The position numbers and the translations under genes are program-made. From JACMQX01 sp044225675 (GTDB lineage Bacteria > Pseudomonadota > Gammaproteobacteria > Burkholderiales > Burkholderiaceae_C): a stretch of DNA of 64,000 nucleotides. Positions 48,665 to 57,507 of this stretch are shown here, piece by piece; position 1 is the first letter of the stretch, and every line of letters starts with the position of its first letter. Under the pieces are notes generated by a model. The model saw only the letters and a list, made by a program, of their open reading frames with translations, was not told the DNA's origin and did not search any database. The stretch lies in contig JBGAIH010000012.1 in assembly GCA_044225675.1 (NCBI GenBank), positions 62,001 to 126,000 on the forward strand. The letters run 5' to 3'.

Positions 48665-49210
48665 TTGAGCGCCCTTTCCATGTATGAAAGGGTTCTGGGC
48701 GACGACTACGCAAGGCTTCCCTCAGCCGTGCAGAGGTTTCACCGCTTGCGCGGTTCCACCGTCCTTCATGGCTGGGTGGAGACTCAAGCCCCTCCAACAT
48801 TTGCAGCCAAGGCATTGGCTGCATGCCTCGGTACGCCGCGCAGCACTTGCAGCGGCCCGATTCGATTCGAATTGACCTCGGGGCCCGAAAGCGAGACGTG
48901 GACACGCCGCTTCCCTGCCCGAACCATGACTTCGTCCATGCAGCGGGTCGATGACCGTGTAGAGGAACATTTGGGTGCTGCCCGACTGACATTCAACCTG
49001 CTTGCATCCGAGGACGAACTGAGCATGCGACTTGAGAAAATGCGGTTCTTCGGTGTGCCCTGTCCCACATGGCTCATGCCCCGGATCGTTGCCGAGGAAA
49101 GTGGCGAAGGTGGTCGCATTCACTTCCTCGTCACGGCCGAGGTTCCGTTCGTGGGGAGCGTCGTCAGCTACCGAGGCTACCTGGAACTCAGCATGCGGGA
49201 GGCCACTTGA
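48665..49210 (+). CDS. DUF4166-like protein
   Basis: 181 residues if read from TTG 48665, which has GGAG eight bases upstream; ATG 48680 is the alternative. It begins MSALSMYERVLGDDYARLPSAV. The features YERVLG, LPxAVQRFH, HG, GPIRFEL, TWTRRFP and VEEHLG...FNL resemble DUF4166 proteins, whose role is unknown. There is no signal or membrane segment. G+C is lower than in the surroundings. The stop overlaps the start of the next gene (TTGA). Confidence 0.68.
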   Translation: MSALSMYERVLGDDYARLPSAVQRFHRLRGSTVLHGWVETQAPPTFAAKALAACLGTPRSTCSGPIRFELTSGPESETWTRRFPARTMTSSMQRVDDRVEEHLGAARLTFNLLASEDELSMRLEKMRFFGVPCPTWLMPRIVAEESGEGGRIHFLVTAEVPFVGSVVSYRGYLELSMREAT

Positions 49211-49596
49211 TTGTTGTGTTCGATGCACAGTGTCTGCTGTGCAACGGCTGGGTCCAGTTTCTGTTGCGCCATGACCGGAACGCGACCCTCAGGTTCGCTT
49301 CGATTCAGGGCGAGGCGGGGCGACGGCTGTTGTCTGCGCAGGGGCTTGATGTGGATGGCCTGCAAACGCTCCTGCTTGTCGATGGGGCCAGGGCATGGCA
49401 GCACACCGCAGCCATCTTCCGCGTGCTGGGAGCCCTTGGGTGGCCTTGGCGATTGGCATGGATCGGTTGGTTGGTGCCCTCGTTCATTCGAGACCCGCTC
49501 TATCGCCTGGTGGCACGAAACCGCTACCGAGTATTCGGCCGAACGGACACCTGCCTGCTTCCCACAGCAGCCCAAAAAACTCGATTCCTCGACTGA
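49207..49596 (+). CDS. DCC-family thiol-disulfide oxidoreductase (DUF393)
   Basis: 129 residues from TTG 49207, whose TTGA overlaps the preceding stop; GGGAGG lies just upstream. It begins MIVVFDAQCLLCNGWVQFLLRHD, the DxxCxxC signature of DCC proteins (Cys 9 and 12), and has FASIQGEAGRRLL and a hydrophobic stretch WPWRLAWIGWLVPSFIRDPLYRLVARNRYRVFGR. Members are predicted thioredoxin-fold redox proteins. Coupling to the DUF4166-like gene suggests a two-protein module. Confidence 0.8.
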   Translation: MIVVFDAQCLLCNGWVQFLLRHDRNATLRFASIQGEAGRRLLSAQGLDVDGLQTLLLVDGARAWQHTAAIFRVLGALGWPWRLAWIGWLVPSFIRDPLYRLVARNRYRVFGRTDTCLLPTAAQKTRFLD

Positions 49597-49612
49597 GAAG
49601 CCTTGGTTGCCA

Positions 49613-49645
49613 AGCAAAAAGCCGCCGGATGCGGTGGCTTTTGCT
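49613..49645. terminator. Bidirectional terminator between DCC gene and pckG
   Basis: AGCAAAAAGCCGCCG (49613-49627) and GCGGTGGCTTTTGCT (49631-49645) form a stem with one G-T pair and a small loop. A and T runs lie on either side, so it serves the convergent genes on both strands. It closely resembles the terminator at 48566. Confidence 0.85.
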
Positions 49646-49680
49646 TTGACAGGCCATCCTGGCCCGCAACCCGATTCGCG

Positions 49681-51531
49681 TCAGGCCGCCAAACGCTGCT
49701 CGATGCGGCTCTTGGTTTCTTCCAGCGCCTTGGGCAGGTGGTACTCGAGTTGCTTGAACAGCTCGGCATGCAGCTCCAGCTCCTTCTGCCAGGCGGCCTT
49801 GTCGATGCTGGTGACCGTGCGGAACTGCTCGGCGCTGAAGTTCAGGCCCGTCCAGTTGAGTTCCTCATAAGCCGGGCTCACGCCGAAGACGTGTTCGCTG
49901 CCCTGCGCCTTGCCCTCGATGCGGTCGATCATCCATTTGAGCACGCGCATGTTCTCGCCGTAGCCTGGCCAGACGAACTTGCCGTCTTCGCCCTTGCGGA
50001 ACCAGTTGGTCGTGTATATGCGCGGCAGCGTGGCGCCCGCGGCAGCGAGCTTGGCGCCGAGGTCGAGCCAGTGCTGGAAGTAGTCGCTCATGTTGTAGCC
50101 CATGAAGGGCAGCATGGCAAACGGATCGCGGCGCACCACGCCCTGCTGGCCGGCGGCGGCAGCGGTGGTCTCGGAGCCCATGGTGGCGGCCATGTAGACG
50201 CCTTCGGTCCAGTTGCGGGCTTCGGTCACCAGCGGCACCGTCGTGGAGCGACGGCCGCCGAAGATGAAGGCGTCGATCTTCACGCCCTTGGGGTCGTCCC
50301 AGGCGCTGTCGAGCGCAGGGTTGTTCACGGCCGAGACGGTGAAGCGGGCGTTGGGGTGAGCGGCCTTGGCACCGGTCTCCTTGGCGATCTGGGGCGTCCA
50401 GTCCTTGCCCTGCCAGTCGATGGCGTGGGCCGGAGCATCGCCCATGCCTTCCCACCAGACGTCGCCGTCATCGGTCAGTGCCACATTGGTGAAGATGACG
50501 TTCTTGTCGAGGCTGGCCATGCAGTTGGGGTTGGTCAGCGTGTTGGTGCCGGGCGCGACGCCGAAGTAACCCGCTTCGGGGTTGATGGCGCGCAGGCTGC
50601 CGTCGGCCTGAGGTTTGATCCAGGCAATGTCGTCGCCGATGGTGGTGACCTTCCATCCGTCGAAGCCCTTGGGCGGGATCAGCATGGCGAAATTGGTCTT
50701 GCCGCAGGCGCTCGGGAAGGCGGCCGCCACGTGGTATTTCTTGCCCTCGGGATTGGTCACGCCCAGGATCAGCATGTGCTCGGCCAGCCAGCCTTCGTCA
50801 CGGCCCATGGTCGAGGCGATGCGCAGCGCGAAGCACTTCTTGCCCAGCAGCGCGTTGCCGCCGTAACCGGAGCCGTAGCTCCAGATCTCGCGGGTCTCGG
50901 GGTAGTGGACGATGTACTTGGTCTTGTTGCAGGGCCACTTCACGTCGGCCTGCCCGGCTGCCAGCGGTGCGCCGACGGTGTGAACGCAGGGCACGAACTC
51001 GCCTTCCACGCCCAGCACGTCATACACGGCCTTGCCCATGCGCGTCATGATGCGCATGTTGACGGCCACATAGGCGCTGTCGGACAGCTCGATACCGATG
51101 TGGGCGATCGGTGAACCCAGCGGGCCCATCGAGAACGGCACCACGTACATGGTGCGGCCCTTCATGCAGCCGTCGAACAGCGGCTGCAGCGTGGCGCGCA
51201 TCTCGGCCGGCGCCATCCAGTTGTTGGTCGGGCCGGCGTCTTCCTTGCGGGCCGAGCAGATGAAGGTGCGGTCTTCCACGCGGGCGACGTCGCTCGGGTC
51301 CGAGCAGGCGAGGAAGGAGTTGGGGCGCTTGACCGGATCGAGCTTGCGGAAGGTGCCGGCGTCCACCAGCTGCTGGCAGAGGCGGTCGTACTCTTCCTGG
51401 CTGCCATCGCACCAGTAGATGTTGTCAGGCTTGCACAGGGCGGCCATGTCGGCCACCCAGGCGATCAGCTTCGCATTCTTGACGTAGGCGGGGGCCTGAA
51501 GGTTCAGGCCTTGCATCACGGGAGAGTTCAT
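49681..51531 (-). CDS. pckG: Phosphoenolpyruvate carboxykinase (GTP)
   Basis: 616 residues, the usual length for the GTP-dependent enzyme. The P-loop is FPSACGKTN (272-280). Also visible are the PEP/oxaloacetate site residues (KWPCNKTKYIVHYPETREIWSYGSGYGGNALLGKK), the metal site (TIGDDIAW) and the C-terminal nucleotide-binding RIYTTNWFRKGEDGKFVWPGYGENMRVL. It converts oxaloacetate and GTP to PEP and CO2 in gluconeogenesis. It is monocistronic, preceded by an unusually long, dyad-rich leader of about 500 bases. Confidence 0.97.
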   Translation of the reverse strand: MNSPVMQGLNLQAPAYVKNAKLIAWVADMAALCKPDNIYWCDGSQEEYDRLCQQLVDAGTFRKLDPVKRPNSFLACSDPSDVARVEDRTFICSARKEDAGPTNNWMAPAEMRATLQPLFDGCMKGRTMYVVPFSMGPLGSPIAHIGIELSDSAYVAVNMRIMTRMGKAVYDVLGVEGEFVPCVHTVGAPLAAGQADVKWPCNKTKYIVHYPETREIWSYGSGYGGNALLGKKCFALRIASTMGRDEGWLAEHMLILGVTNPEGKKYHVAAAFPSACGKTNFAMLIPPKGFDGWKVTTIGDDIAWIKPQADGSLRAINPEAGYFGVAPGTNTLTNPNCMASLDKNVIFTNVALTDDGDVWWEGMGDAPAHAIDWQGKDWTPQIAKETGAKAAHPNARFTVSAVNNPALDSAWDDPKGVKIDAFIFGGRRSTTVPLVTEARNWTEGVYMAATMGSETTAAAAGQQGVVRRDPFAMLPFMGYNMSDYFQHWLDLGAKLAAAGATLPRIYTTNWFRKGEDGKFVWPGYGENMRVLKWMIDRIEGKAQGSEHVFGVSPAYEELNWTGLNFSAEQFRTVTSIDKAAWQKELELHAELFKQLEYHLPKALEETKSRIEQRLAA

Positions 51532-52027
51532 CCAAATGGCTCCTGAGTTTTGAAAATCGGCTTTTCAAAAGACGGGGCAGGGATCGGACAGGCCCGCAGC
51601 GGAGGGCAGCGACTCGAGACGCAAGCTGCGCGCTGTCGGGCCAGGGGCCCGAAGCCGGGTTCCGATCCGCCCCTTCCTTTGAAAAGACGGCTTTGCTTCT
51701 CAGTCGGCGGGCGGCTTGCCTGGGTGGGCAACCTCTGTGCGTGAAGGATGTTTCACTGCGCCGCGGGTCGGCTGGGATGACGATTTTATGAAGCGACCCG
51801 CGAGTTACACCGCCATTACGTGCAAATTTCATGCAAAACATGCATGACTTTATGCATGGGAATCAGGGGGCTCTGCGTCTTCCGCCGCGTTTGCCGACCC
51901 CCAACGAACACGGCCGCCGCGCTGTTCGCGCGGCGGCCTTGAGGCAGGATTCGGCAGGATTTAGTTCTGAGGCCCCGGCAAGAGACTCTGCCGGGGCGTG
52001 CGGCCGAAGCCGCTGCGTCGGAGACCG
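51532..52027. other. 496-base gene-free region upstream of pckG, rich in dyads
   Basis: I find no convincing gene here. Besides the long inverted repeat listed separately, it holds CGCGGGTCG...CGACCCGCG (51762-51770 and 51794-51802), CATGCAT-GACTTT-ATGCATG (51839-51858), an 11-bp perfect stem (GGCCGCCGCGC at 51912-51922 with GCGCGGCGGCC at 51928-51938) and GCCCCGGCA/TGCCGGGGC (51973-51981 and 51990-51998). The last two lie downstream of the small gene at 52028 and may help end its transcript, although neither has a T-run. The ATGCA-rich stretch at 51829-51858 looks like promoter or operator DNA for pckG. Confidence 0.7.
51560..51686. repeat. Long inverted repeat in the pckG leader
   Basis: The left arm (about 51561-51588, CTTTTCAAA...GATCGGA) and right arm (51661-51686, TCCGATC...TTTGAAAAG) match with only a few differences over about 26 bases. 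Nested inside is a second imperfect pair (GGCCCGCAGCG and CGCTGTCGGGCC). The whole could fold into a hairpin of about 127 bases in the pckG 5' leader. Confidence 0.65.
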
Positions 52028-52165
52028 TCAGGCCATGTAGACGGCGATGAAGGCCAGCAGAAGCATCAGCACGCCGCCAGCGATCGGCAGGACGATCGGC
52101 ATCAGGGGAACGATGGCCTCGACGGCATCTTGCTCGACGTGGGCGTCATGTTGGGGCGTGGACAT
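52028..52165 (-). CDS. 45-residue single-pass membrane protein
   Basis: From ATG 52165, with GAGGAAA upstream, the product begins MSTPQHDAHVEQDAVEAIVP, has one hydrophobic helix (about 20-43, IVLPIAGGVLMLLLAFIAVYM) and ends at Ala45. I do not recognise a family. The acidic, His-containing head followed by a single helix is like small accessory subunits of membrane complexes. It is flanked by non-coding DNA on both sides. Confidence 0.6.
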   Translation of the reverse strand: MSTPQHDAHVEQDAVEAIVPLMPIVLPIAGGVLMLLLAFIAVYMA

Positions 52166-52338
52166 GGGGTTTCCTCGGGAATGCGGGTCACGACAGGGAG
52201 CCGGCTGCACCTACCGGGGCTCGGGGCTCCATACTTGCTGCGGATTTTAGCCTCCCGGCCGCGCCCGGGCCGAAAAGCCCTGCATGCTGGCGTCTCTTGC
52301 GGGCCTCCGCAGGCGGCGCCGCCTGGCGTCGCGGGCTG

Positions 52339-52743
52339 TCAGAGCAGGGCGTAGGTCGTACTCGCGCGGCTGACGCTCTTGCCGTCGTTTGCGCCGCGGA
52401 TGTCGATCTCGCCGAAGGCCAGCGCCTTGCCGGCGCGAATCACGCGGGCCTGGACCAGCGCATCCTGCCCCGACAGCGGCTTGAGGAAGCTGCTGTTCAG
52501 TTGCACCGTCGTGCAGGGCCGGAACTCGCCGAAATGATGGATCAGCGCCAGCACCATGGCGGTGTCGGCGGCCGCCATCATGGCCTGGCCGCAGAGCATG
52601 CCGCCCACGCGCGAGAGCTGGTCGCTCTGCGGCAGGCGCAGCGTGACGCTTTCGGCGTCCAACGATTCGACGCGCAGGCCCAGCGCCTGAACCCAGGGCG
52701 CGAAGTACTGCGGCAGGGCCGCATTGAGGGTGTCGGCATTCAT
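52339..52743 (-). CDS. PaaI-like hotdog-fold thioesterase
   Basis: 134 residues from ATG 52743, overlapping the threonine dehydratase stop as ATGA. The hotdog pattern is present: LRLPQSDQLSRVGGMLCGQAMMAAADTAMVLAL, then VQLNSSFLKPLSGQDALVQARVIRAGKALAFGEIDI. It probably hydrolyses acyl-CoA or aryl-CoA esters. Translational coupling to the dehydratase suggests linked expression, but no common pathway is obvious. Confidence 0.85.
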   Translation of the reverse strand: MNADTLNAALPQYFAPWVQALGLRVESLDAESVTLRLPQSDQLSRVGGMLCGQAMMAAADTAMVLALIHHFGEFRPCTTVQLNSSFLKPLSGQDALVQARVIRAGKALAFGEIDIRGANDGKSVSRASTTYALL

Positions 52744-53942
52744 TTCTGCTCCTCCGCCTGAAATCCCGCCCGGTGCAGCGCGGCCAGGACGTCGGCAATG
52801 TGGCCGCGCCCGCGGGTCTGGATGACCAGTTCGATCTCCACGCTCTGCGCCGACAGCGCGGTAAAGGCCCGCTGGTGATGAACCTCGTCGATGTTGGCGC
52901 CCGCTTCGGCGACGATGGCCGTGATGCCTGCCAGCATGCCCGGAATGTCGCGCGAGCTGACGCGGATGCGCGCCAGCCGCCCCGCCCGGACCATGCCGCG
53001 CTCGATGATCGCGGCCAGCAGCAGCGGGTCGATGTTGCCGCCGCACAGCACGAGGCCGACCCTGCGGCCGCGAAAGCGCTCGGGATAGCGCAGCAGCGCG
53101 GCCAGCCCCGCTGCGCCGGCCCCCTCGACCAGCGTCTTCTCGATCTCGAGCAGCATGACGATGGCCTGCTCGATGTCGCCCTCGTCGACGAGCACGAGGT
53201 CGTCGACGCGGCTGGCGATGATCTCGCGGGTGATCTGCCCCGGCGTGCCGACGGCAATCCCTTCGGCGATCGTGCTGACGCCCTGCGGATGCTGCGTGCC
53301 CTTGATGGCGTTGACCATGGCCGGAAAGCGCTGGGTCTGAACGCCGACGATCTCGATGTCCGGCCGCATCGCGCGGGCCGCCGTGGCGATGCCGGCGATC
53401 AGGCCGCCGCCGCCGACCGCGATCACCAGGGTGTCGAGTTGAGGCACGGCGGCCAGCATCTCGAGCCCGACCGTGCCCTGGCCGGCCACGATGGCCTCGT
53501 CGTCATACGGATGGATGAAGGTCAGGGACTGCTCCCGTGCCAGCGCGAGCGCATGGGCGCGGGCTTCTTCCAGCGTGTCGCCGTGCAGCACGACCTCGGC
53601 GCCGAAGCCCCGGGTGCGCTCGACCTTCACGCCCGGCGTGAAGCGCGGCATGACGATCACCGCGCGCATGCCCAGGCGCTGCGCATGGTAGGCCACGCCC
53701 TGCGCGTGATTGCCGGCGCTCATGGCGATGACGCCACGCTGGCGCTCTTCCTGCGACAGTTGCACGAGCTTGTTGCAGGCGCCCCGCTCCTTGAACGACG
53801 CGGTGAACTGCAGGTTCTCGAATTTGAGAAAGACCTGCGCGCCCACCACCTGCGACAGCGTGCGCGACTCCACGCAGGGTGTATCCAGCAGCTGGCCGTG
53901 CAGCCGCGCGGCCGCCGCAGTGATGTCGGCGAGTTCGATCAT
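52740..53942 (-). CDS. Threonine ammonia-lyase (catabolic-type, with ACT domain)
   Basis: 400 residues from ATG 53942 (MIELADITAAAARLHGQLLDTP). The PLP Lys is K51 in TASFKERGACNKL, with the Ser/Asn loop SAGNHAQGVAYHA and phosphate-binding VGGGGLIAG. A C-terminal ACT domain (RIRVSSRDIPGMLAGITAIVAEAGANIDEV) replaces the two ACT-like domains of biosynthetic IlvA. It deaminates threonine or serine to a 2-oxo acid. The form with one ACT domain is often labelled ilvA or tdcB; I leave the symbol open. Confidence 0.9.
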   Translation of the reverse strand: MIELADITAAAARLHGQLLDTPCVESRTLSQVVGAQVFLKFENLQFTASFKERGACNKLVQLSQEERQRGVIAMSAGNHAQGVAYHAQRLGMRAVIVMPRFTPGVKVERTRGFGAEVVLHGDTLEEARAHALALAREQSLTFIHPYDDEAIVAGQGTVGLEMLAAVPQLDTLVIAVGGGGLIAGIATAARAMRPDIEIVGVQTQRFPAMVNAIKGTQHPQGVSTIAEGIAVGTPGQITREIIASRVDDLVLVDEGDIEQAIVMLLEIEKTLVEGAGAAGLAALLRYPERFRGRRVGLVLCGGNIDPLLLAAIIERGMVRAGRLARIRVSSRDIPGMLAGITAIVAEAGANIDEVHHQRAFTALSAQSVEIELVIQTRGRGHIADVLAALHRAGFQAEEQK

Positions 53943-54062
53943 GGCCGCATTGTGGCGCGGAAAAGGCCCTGTCCCGTGGTGGTTTTCACGCGATGCATGT
54001 CTTCCATGTTGCATGAACTCGCGTTATCGTAAGGGCGCGGTTGTCGCGGTTGGAGGCTTCGC

Positions 54063-56408
54063 ATGGTCAAGCGTTCACTGGATTTGCAGGTTCTGCCTTC
54101 ACCCGGGCTGAAAGACGCGCCGGTGCTGGACCTCATGTGCTCGCACTTCGTCCTCACGCTGGCGGCCAAGCAAGGCGCCAAGTTCAACGTGCGCCGCGAT
54201 CTCAACGGCCTGCTGTCGCTCGCGGGCCGCCACCTGGCGTGGCCGGCGCCGGTGCTGGCGCGGCTGCGCGAGTTCCTCACGCGCCGCTGCAAGGACAACG
54301 AGTTCTGGCGCCACCACGAGCAGCTGCCCACGCGCGAATTCCTGGAGCGCCACGGCGTGTGGCGCGGCCCCTACGAGGAAGGCACGCTGTTCTTCTACCT
54401 GGACGAGTACGCCAAGGACCAGCCCAAGGACCTGCTGTCGCTGCTGGCGGCCACCGGCGAGTGGCTGGCGCACGTGCTCAAGAAGCAGTCCACGCTGGTC
54501 GAGAAGAACATCGACGCGCTGTCCGGCCTGCTGCAGCTGAACAAGGCCGAACGTGCCCTGCTGCTGTACGGCACGCTGGCGCGCTACCAGCGCGACCTGC
54601 GCAGCCTGCTGGTGGAATTCAAGGTCAACAATGCGCCCGAGGCCTATGCCGCGATCGCCGAGGTGGCCGGCGTCAATGCGACCGAGGTGGGCGAGGCGCT
54701 GCGCGCGGGCTCGCGGCTCGAGCGCATCGGGCTGGTCGAGAACCTCATCTCCGAGCACAACATCACGGACCTTGCCGACCTCATGAAGGTCAGCGAGAAG
54801 CTGCCGCCCGTGCTGATGCGCGAGTACCGCGACCAGAGCGAGCTGATGGCGGTGTTCACCCGGCCCTCGGCCAAGACGGGGCTGGCGCTCGCGGACTTCG
54901 CCTTCGTCGCCGACGACGCGCAGGTGCTGTGCGCCTTGCTGCGCAACGCCGTCGCGCGCAAGGAGCCCGGCGTCAACGTACTGCTCTACGGCCCGCCGGG
55001 CACGGGCAAGACCGAGCTGGCCAAGGTCGTGGCACAGGCCGCGGGCCTTGAGCTGTTCGAGGTCGAGTACGCCGACCGCGACGGCAATTCGCTGTCGGGG
55101 CGCGACCGTTACCGCTCGCTGCAGATCGCGCAGGTGTTCCTCAAGGGCAGCGCGCAGGCGGCGCTGCTGTTCGACGAGGTGGAGGACGTGTTCCCGCCCA
55201 TCAGCACCGAGGCGGCGCAGCTCATGGCGCGCGCCGAGCAGGTGGCGGCGCCCGGCAGCGGCAGCGTGAGCGGCAAGGCCTGGGTCAACCAGATCCTGGA
55301 GTCCAACGCCGTGCCGACGATCTGGGTCACCAACCGGATCGAGCAGATCGATCCGGCCTTTCGCCGCCGCTTTGCCTACCACCTGGAACTCAAGTCGCCG
55401 CCGCCCGGCGCGCGCGAGGGCCTGGTGCGCAAGACGCTCGAAGGCGTGGCCGTGTCCGATGCCTTCGTGGCCCGCCTGACCGAACGCAAGGGCCTGACGC
55501 CGGCGCAGATCCGCACGGCGGTCCGCTTTGCGGGCCTCGCCCATGCGCAGCCGGTCGCGCCCGACGCGGTGCCGGCCGAGGGCGCCGCCGAAGCAATGGC
55601 CGCGATGGAAAGCCTGATCGAGCGCCAGCTGCGCAATGCCGACCTGGCCCTGGGCAACCGCTCGCACGACAAGGCCGGACGCCGCGCGGTGACCACCTGG
55701 GACATTGGCATGCTGCATGTGGAGTCGCGCTTCGAGCTGCCGCGCATCGTCGACGCGCTCAAGGCGCGCGGCCACGGTACGCTGTGCTTCTACGGCGCCC
55801 CCGGCACGGGCAAGACGGCGCTGGCCGAGCACATCGCCCGCGCGCTCGACAAGCCCCTCATCATCAAGCAGGCCAGCGACCTCATGAGCAAGTTCGTCGG
55901 CGAGACCGAGCAGAACATGGCGGCAATGTTCCGCGAGGCCGAGAACGAAAAGGCCGTGCTGCTGCTCGACGAGGCCGACAGCTTCCTGCAGGACCGGCGC
56001 GGCGCGCAGCGCAGCTACGAGGTGACGGAGGTCAACGAGATGCTGCAGGGCATGGAACGCTACAACGGCATCTTCGTGTGCACCACCAACCTGCTCGACC
56101 GCATCGACCAGGCTGCGTTGCGCCGCTTCACCTTCAAGATCCGCTTCAAGCCGCTCACGCGCGAGCAGCGCGAGCGCATGCTGGTGGCCGAAGCGCTGGG
56201 CGGCGACGCCACGCAGCTGACCGACGAAGTCCGCCAGCGTCTGCACCGGCTCGAGCAGCTGTGTCCGGGCGACTTCGCCGCAGTCAAGCGGCAGACGGAC
56301 ATCCTGGGCGCCGAATTCAGCCTGGACGAGTTTCTGACCCAGCTCGAAGCCGAGCACCGCATCGAGCCCGAGGTCCGCGAATCACGCGGCATGGGCTTCA
56401 TGCAGTAA
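54063..56408 (+). CDS. Tandem AAA+ ATPase with unassigned N-terminal domain
   Basis: 781 residues. An N-terminal domain of about 270 residues has no family I recognise. AAA1 follows with Walker A GPPGTGKTE (310-318), Walker B LLFDEVED (368-375) and Arg-finger region DPAFRRRF. AAA2 has Walker A GAPGTGKTA (578-586), Walker B VLLLDEADS (632-640) and DQAALRRFTFKI. The layout is like Cdc48/ClpA-type unfoldases or remodelling factors with two rings. No protease-binding loop is obvious. It is a single gene, divergent from the dehydratase and overlapping the LysR gene by 11 bases at the 3' end. Confidence 0.88.
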   Translation: MVKRSLDLQVLPSPGLKDAPVLDLMCSHFVLTLAAKQGAKFNVRRDLNGLLSLAGRHLAWPAPVLARLREFLTRRCKDNEFWRHHEQLPTREFLERHGVWRGPYEEGTLFFYLDEYAKDQPKDLLSLLAATGEWLAHVLKKQSTLVEKNIDALSGLLQLNKAERALLLYGTLARYQRDLRSLLVEFKVNNAPEAYAAIAEVAGVNATEVGEALRAGSRLERIGLVENLISEHNITDLADLMKVSEKLPPVLMREYRDQSELMAVFTRPSAKTGLALADFAFVADDAQVLCALLRNAVARKEPGVNVLLYGPPGTGKTELAKVVAQAAGLELFEVEYADRDGNSLSGRDRYRSLQIAQVFLKGSAQAALLFDEVEDVFPPISTEAAQLMARAEQVAAPGSGSVSGKAWVNQILESNAVPTIWVTNRIEQIDPAFRRRFAYHLELKSPPPGAREGLVRKTLEGVAVSDAFVARLTERKGLTPAQIRTAVRFAGLAHAQPVAPDAVPAEGAAEAMAAMESLIERQLRNADLALGNRSHDKAGRRAVTTWDIGMLHVESRFELPRIVDALKARGHGTLCFYGAPGTGKTALAEHIARALDKPLIIKQASDLMSKFVGETEQNMAAMFREAENEKAVLLLDEADSFLQDRRGAQRSYEVTEVNEMLQGMERYNGIFVCTTNLLDRIDQAALRRFTFKIRFKPLTREQRERMLVAEALGGDATQLTDEVRQRLHRLEQLCPGDFAAVKRQTDILGAEFSLDEFLTQLEAEHRIEPEVRESRGMGFMQ

Positions 56409-57354
56409 GGCGCGCGGCCGCCAGGCCCTGGGTCGCGTCGGCCGTGCGGGCCACCGCCGACAGCAGCGAGCGCAGCCAGGCGTGGCCCTGCGAATGCTGC
56501 GTCCGGCTGTGCCACAGCTGGTAGAAGCGCATCACCGGAAACCGGATCGGCGAGCACACCACCGCGAGCGGCAGCGTCCGCGCATAGTGCTCGGCAAAGT
56601 GGCGGCTCGTCGTGAAGATCAGGTCGGTGCCGGGCAGCAGGTGCGGGGCCATGCCGAAGAAAGGGACAGTGACGGTCGGCTCACGCGTCATGCGCATCGC
56701 CGCGAGGTGGGACTCGACCACGCCCCGCTGGGTCACGCTGTACATGAGGGGCACCAGATGCGCGCCGCCCAGGTAGTCGGCGACGGTCAGGCTGCCGCCG
56801 GCGGCCGGATGGTCGCGGCCCACGAGGCAGACCACCTCGTCCTCCAGCAGGATGGCCATGCGCAGGTGGCCCGGCGGCTGAGGCCAGTTGCCGATCACCA
56901 CGTCGAGCGAACCCTCTGCCAGGGCGGCCTCGTAGTCGTAGTCGGGCGTGAGCGGCTGGATGGAAAGCCGCGCGTGCGGCGCCGTCAGGCGCAGGTAGGC
57001 CGTCACGCTGGCCATGAGCGGCGGCGCCAGGAAGTCCGGCATGCCGATGCGGAAGGTCTGGCGCGTGGTCGCGGCGTCGAAGGCCCGGGCGGGCGCCACC
57101 AGGGCGTCGATCTCGGCCAGTACCACCCGCACCGATCCTTCGAGCTGCAGCGCGCGCTCGGTGGGCACCATGCGCTGCTTGTCCTTGATCAGCAGCGGAT
57201 CGCCCAGCAGGGCGCGCAGGCGCTTGAGCGCCGCGCTGACGGCCGGCTGGGACTGGTTCAGCCGGGCTGCCGCGCGCGAGACGCTGCGCTCTTCCATGAG
57301 GGTGGCGAACACTCTCAGGAGATAGGTGTCGAAGGGATCATTGGGACGGGTCAT
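56398..57354 (-). CDS. LysR-family regulator
   Basis: 318 residues from ATG 57354. The HTH is SVSRAAARLNQSQPAVSAALKRLRALLGD. The effector domain includes TFRIGMPDFLAPPLMASV and LDVVIGNWPQPPGHL. It is of the NahR-like subgroup. It is divergent from a Bug receptor gene (gap 153 bases), the usual arrangement in which the regulator controls the receptor. Confidence 0.9.
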   Translation of the reverse strand: MTRPNDPFDTYLLRVFATLMEERSVSRAAARLNQSQPAVSAALKRLRALLGDPLLIKDKQRMVPTERALQLEGSVRVVLAEIDALVAPARAFDAATTRQTFRIGMPDFLAPPLMASVTAYLRLTAPHARLSIQPLTPDYDYEAALAEGSLDVVIGNWPQPPGHLRMAILLEDEVVCLVGRDHPAAGGSLTVADYLGGAHLVPLMYSVTQRGVVESHLAAMRMTREPTVTVPFFGMAPHLLPGTDLIFTTSRHFAEHYARTLPLAVVCSPIRFPVMRFYQLWHSRTQHSQGHAWLRSLLSAVARTADATQGLAAARLTA

Positions 57355-57507
57355 GGCGGATACCGGCTGTCTTGCGCACAAGCTTGGTGCCTCGGGACCG
57401 CCCGGGCGGGCGATTCCGTTATGCAGCGCATCAGCCTGCAGCGATTGGCATGCCAGCGCGGGGCTCCTACAGTGGACAGGTTCTCAACGTACCCGCAAAG
57501 GCCTCCC

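Noticed and set aside
48541..49650. Transposon ends (terminal repeats) around the DUF4166/DCC genes
   Set aside because: The repeated elements are hairpin terminators in direct order with no transposase and no visible target-site duplication.
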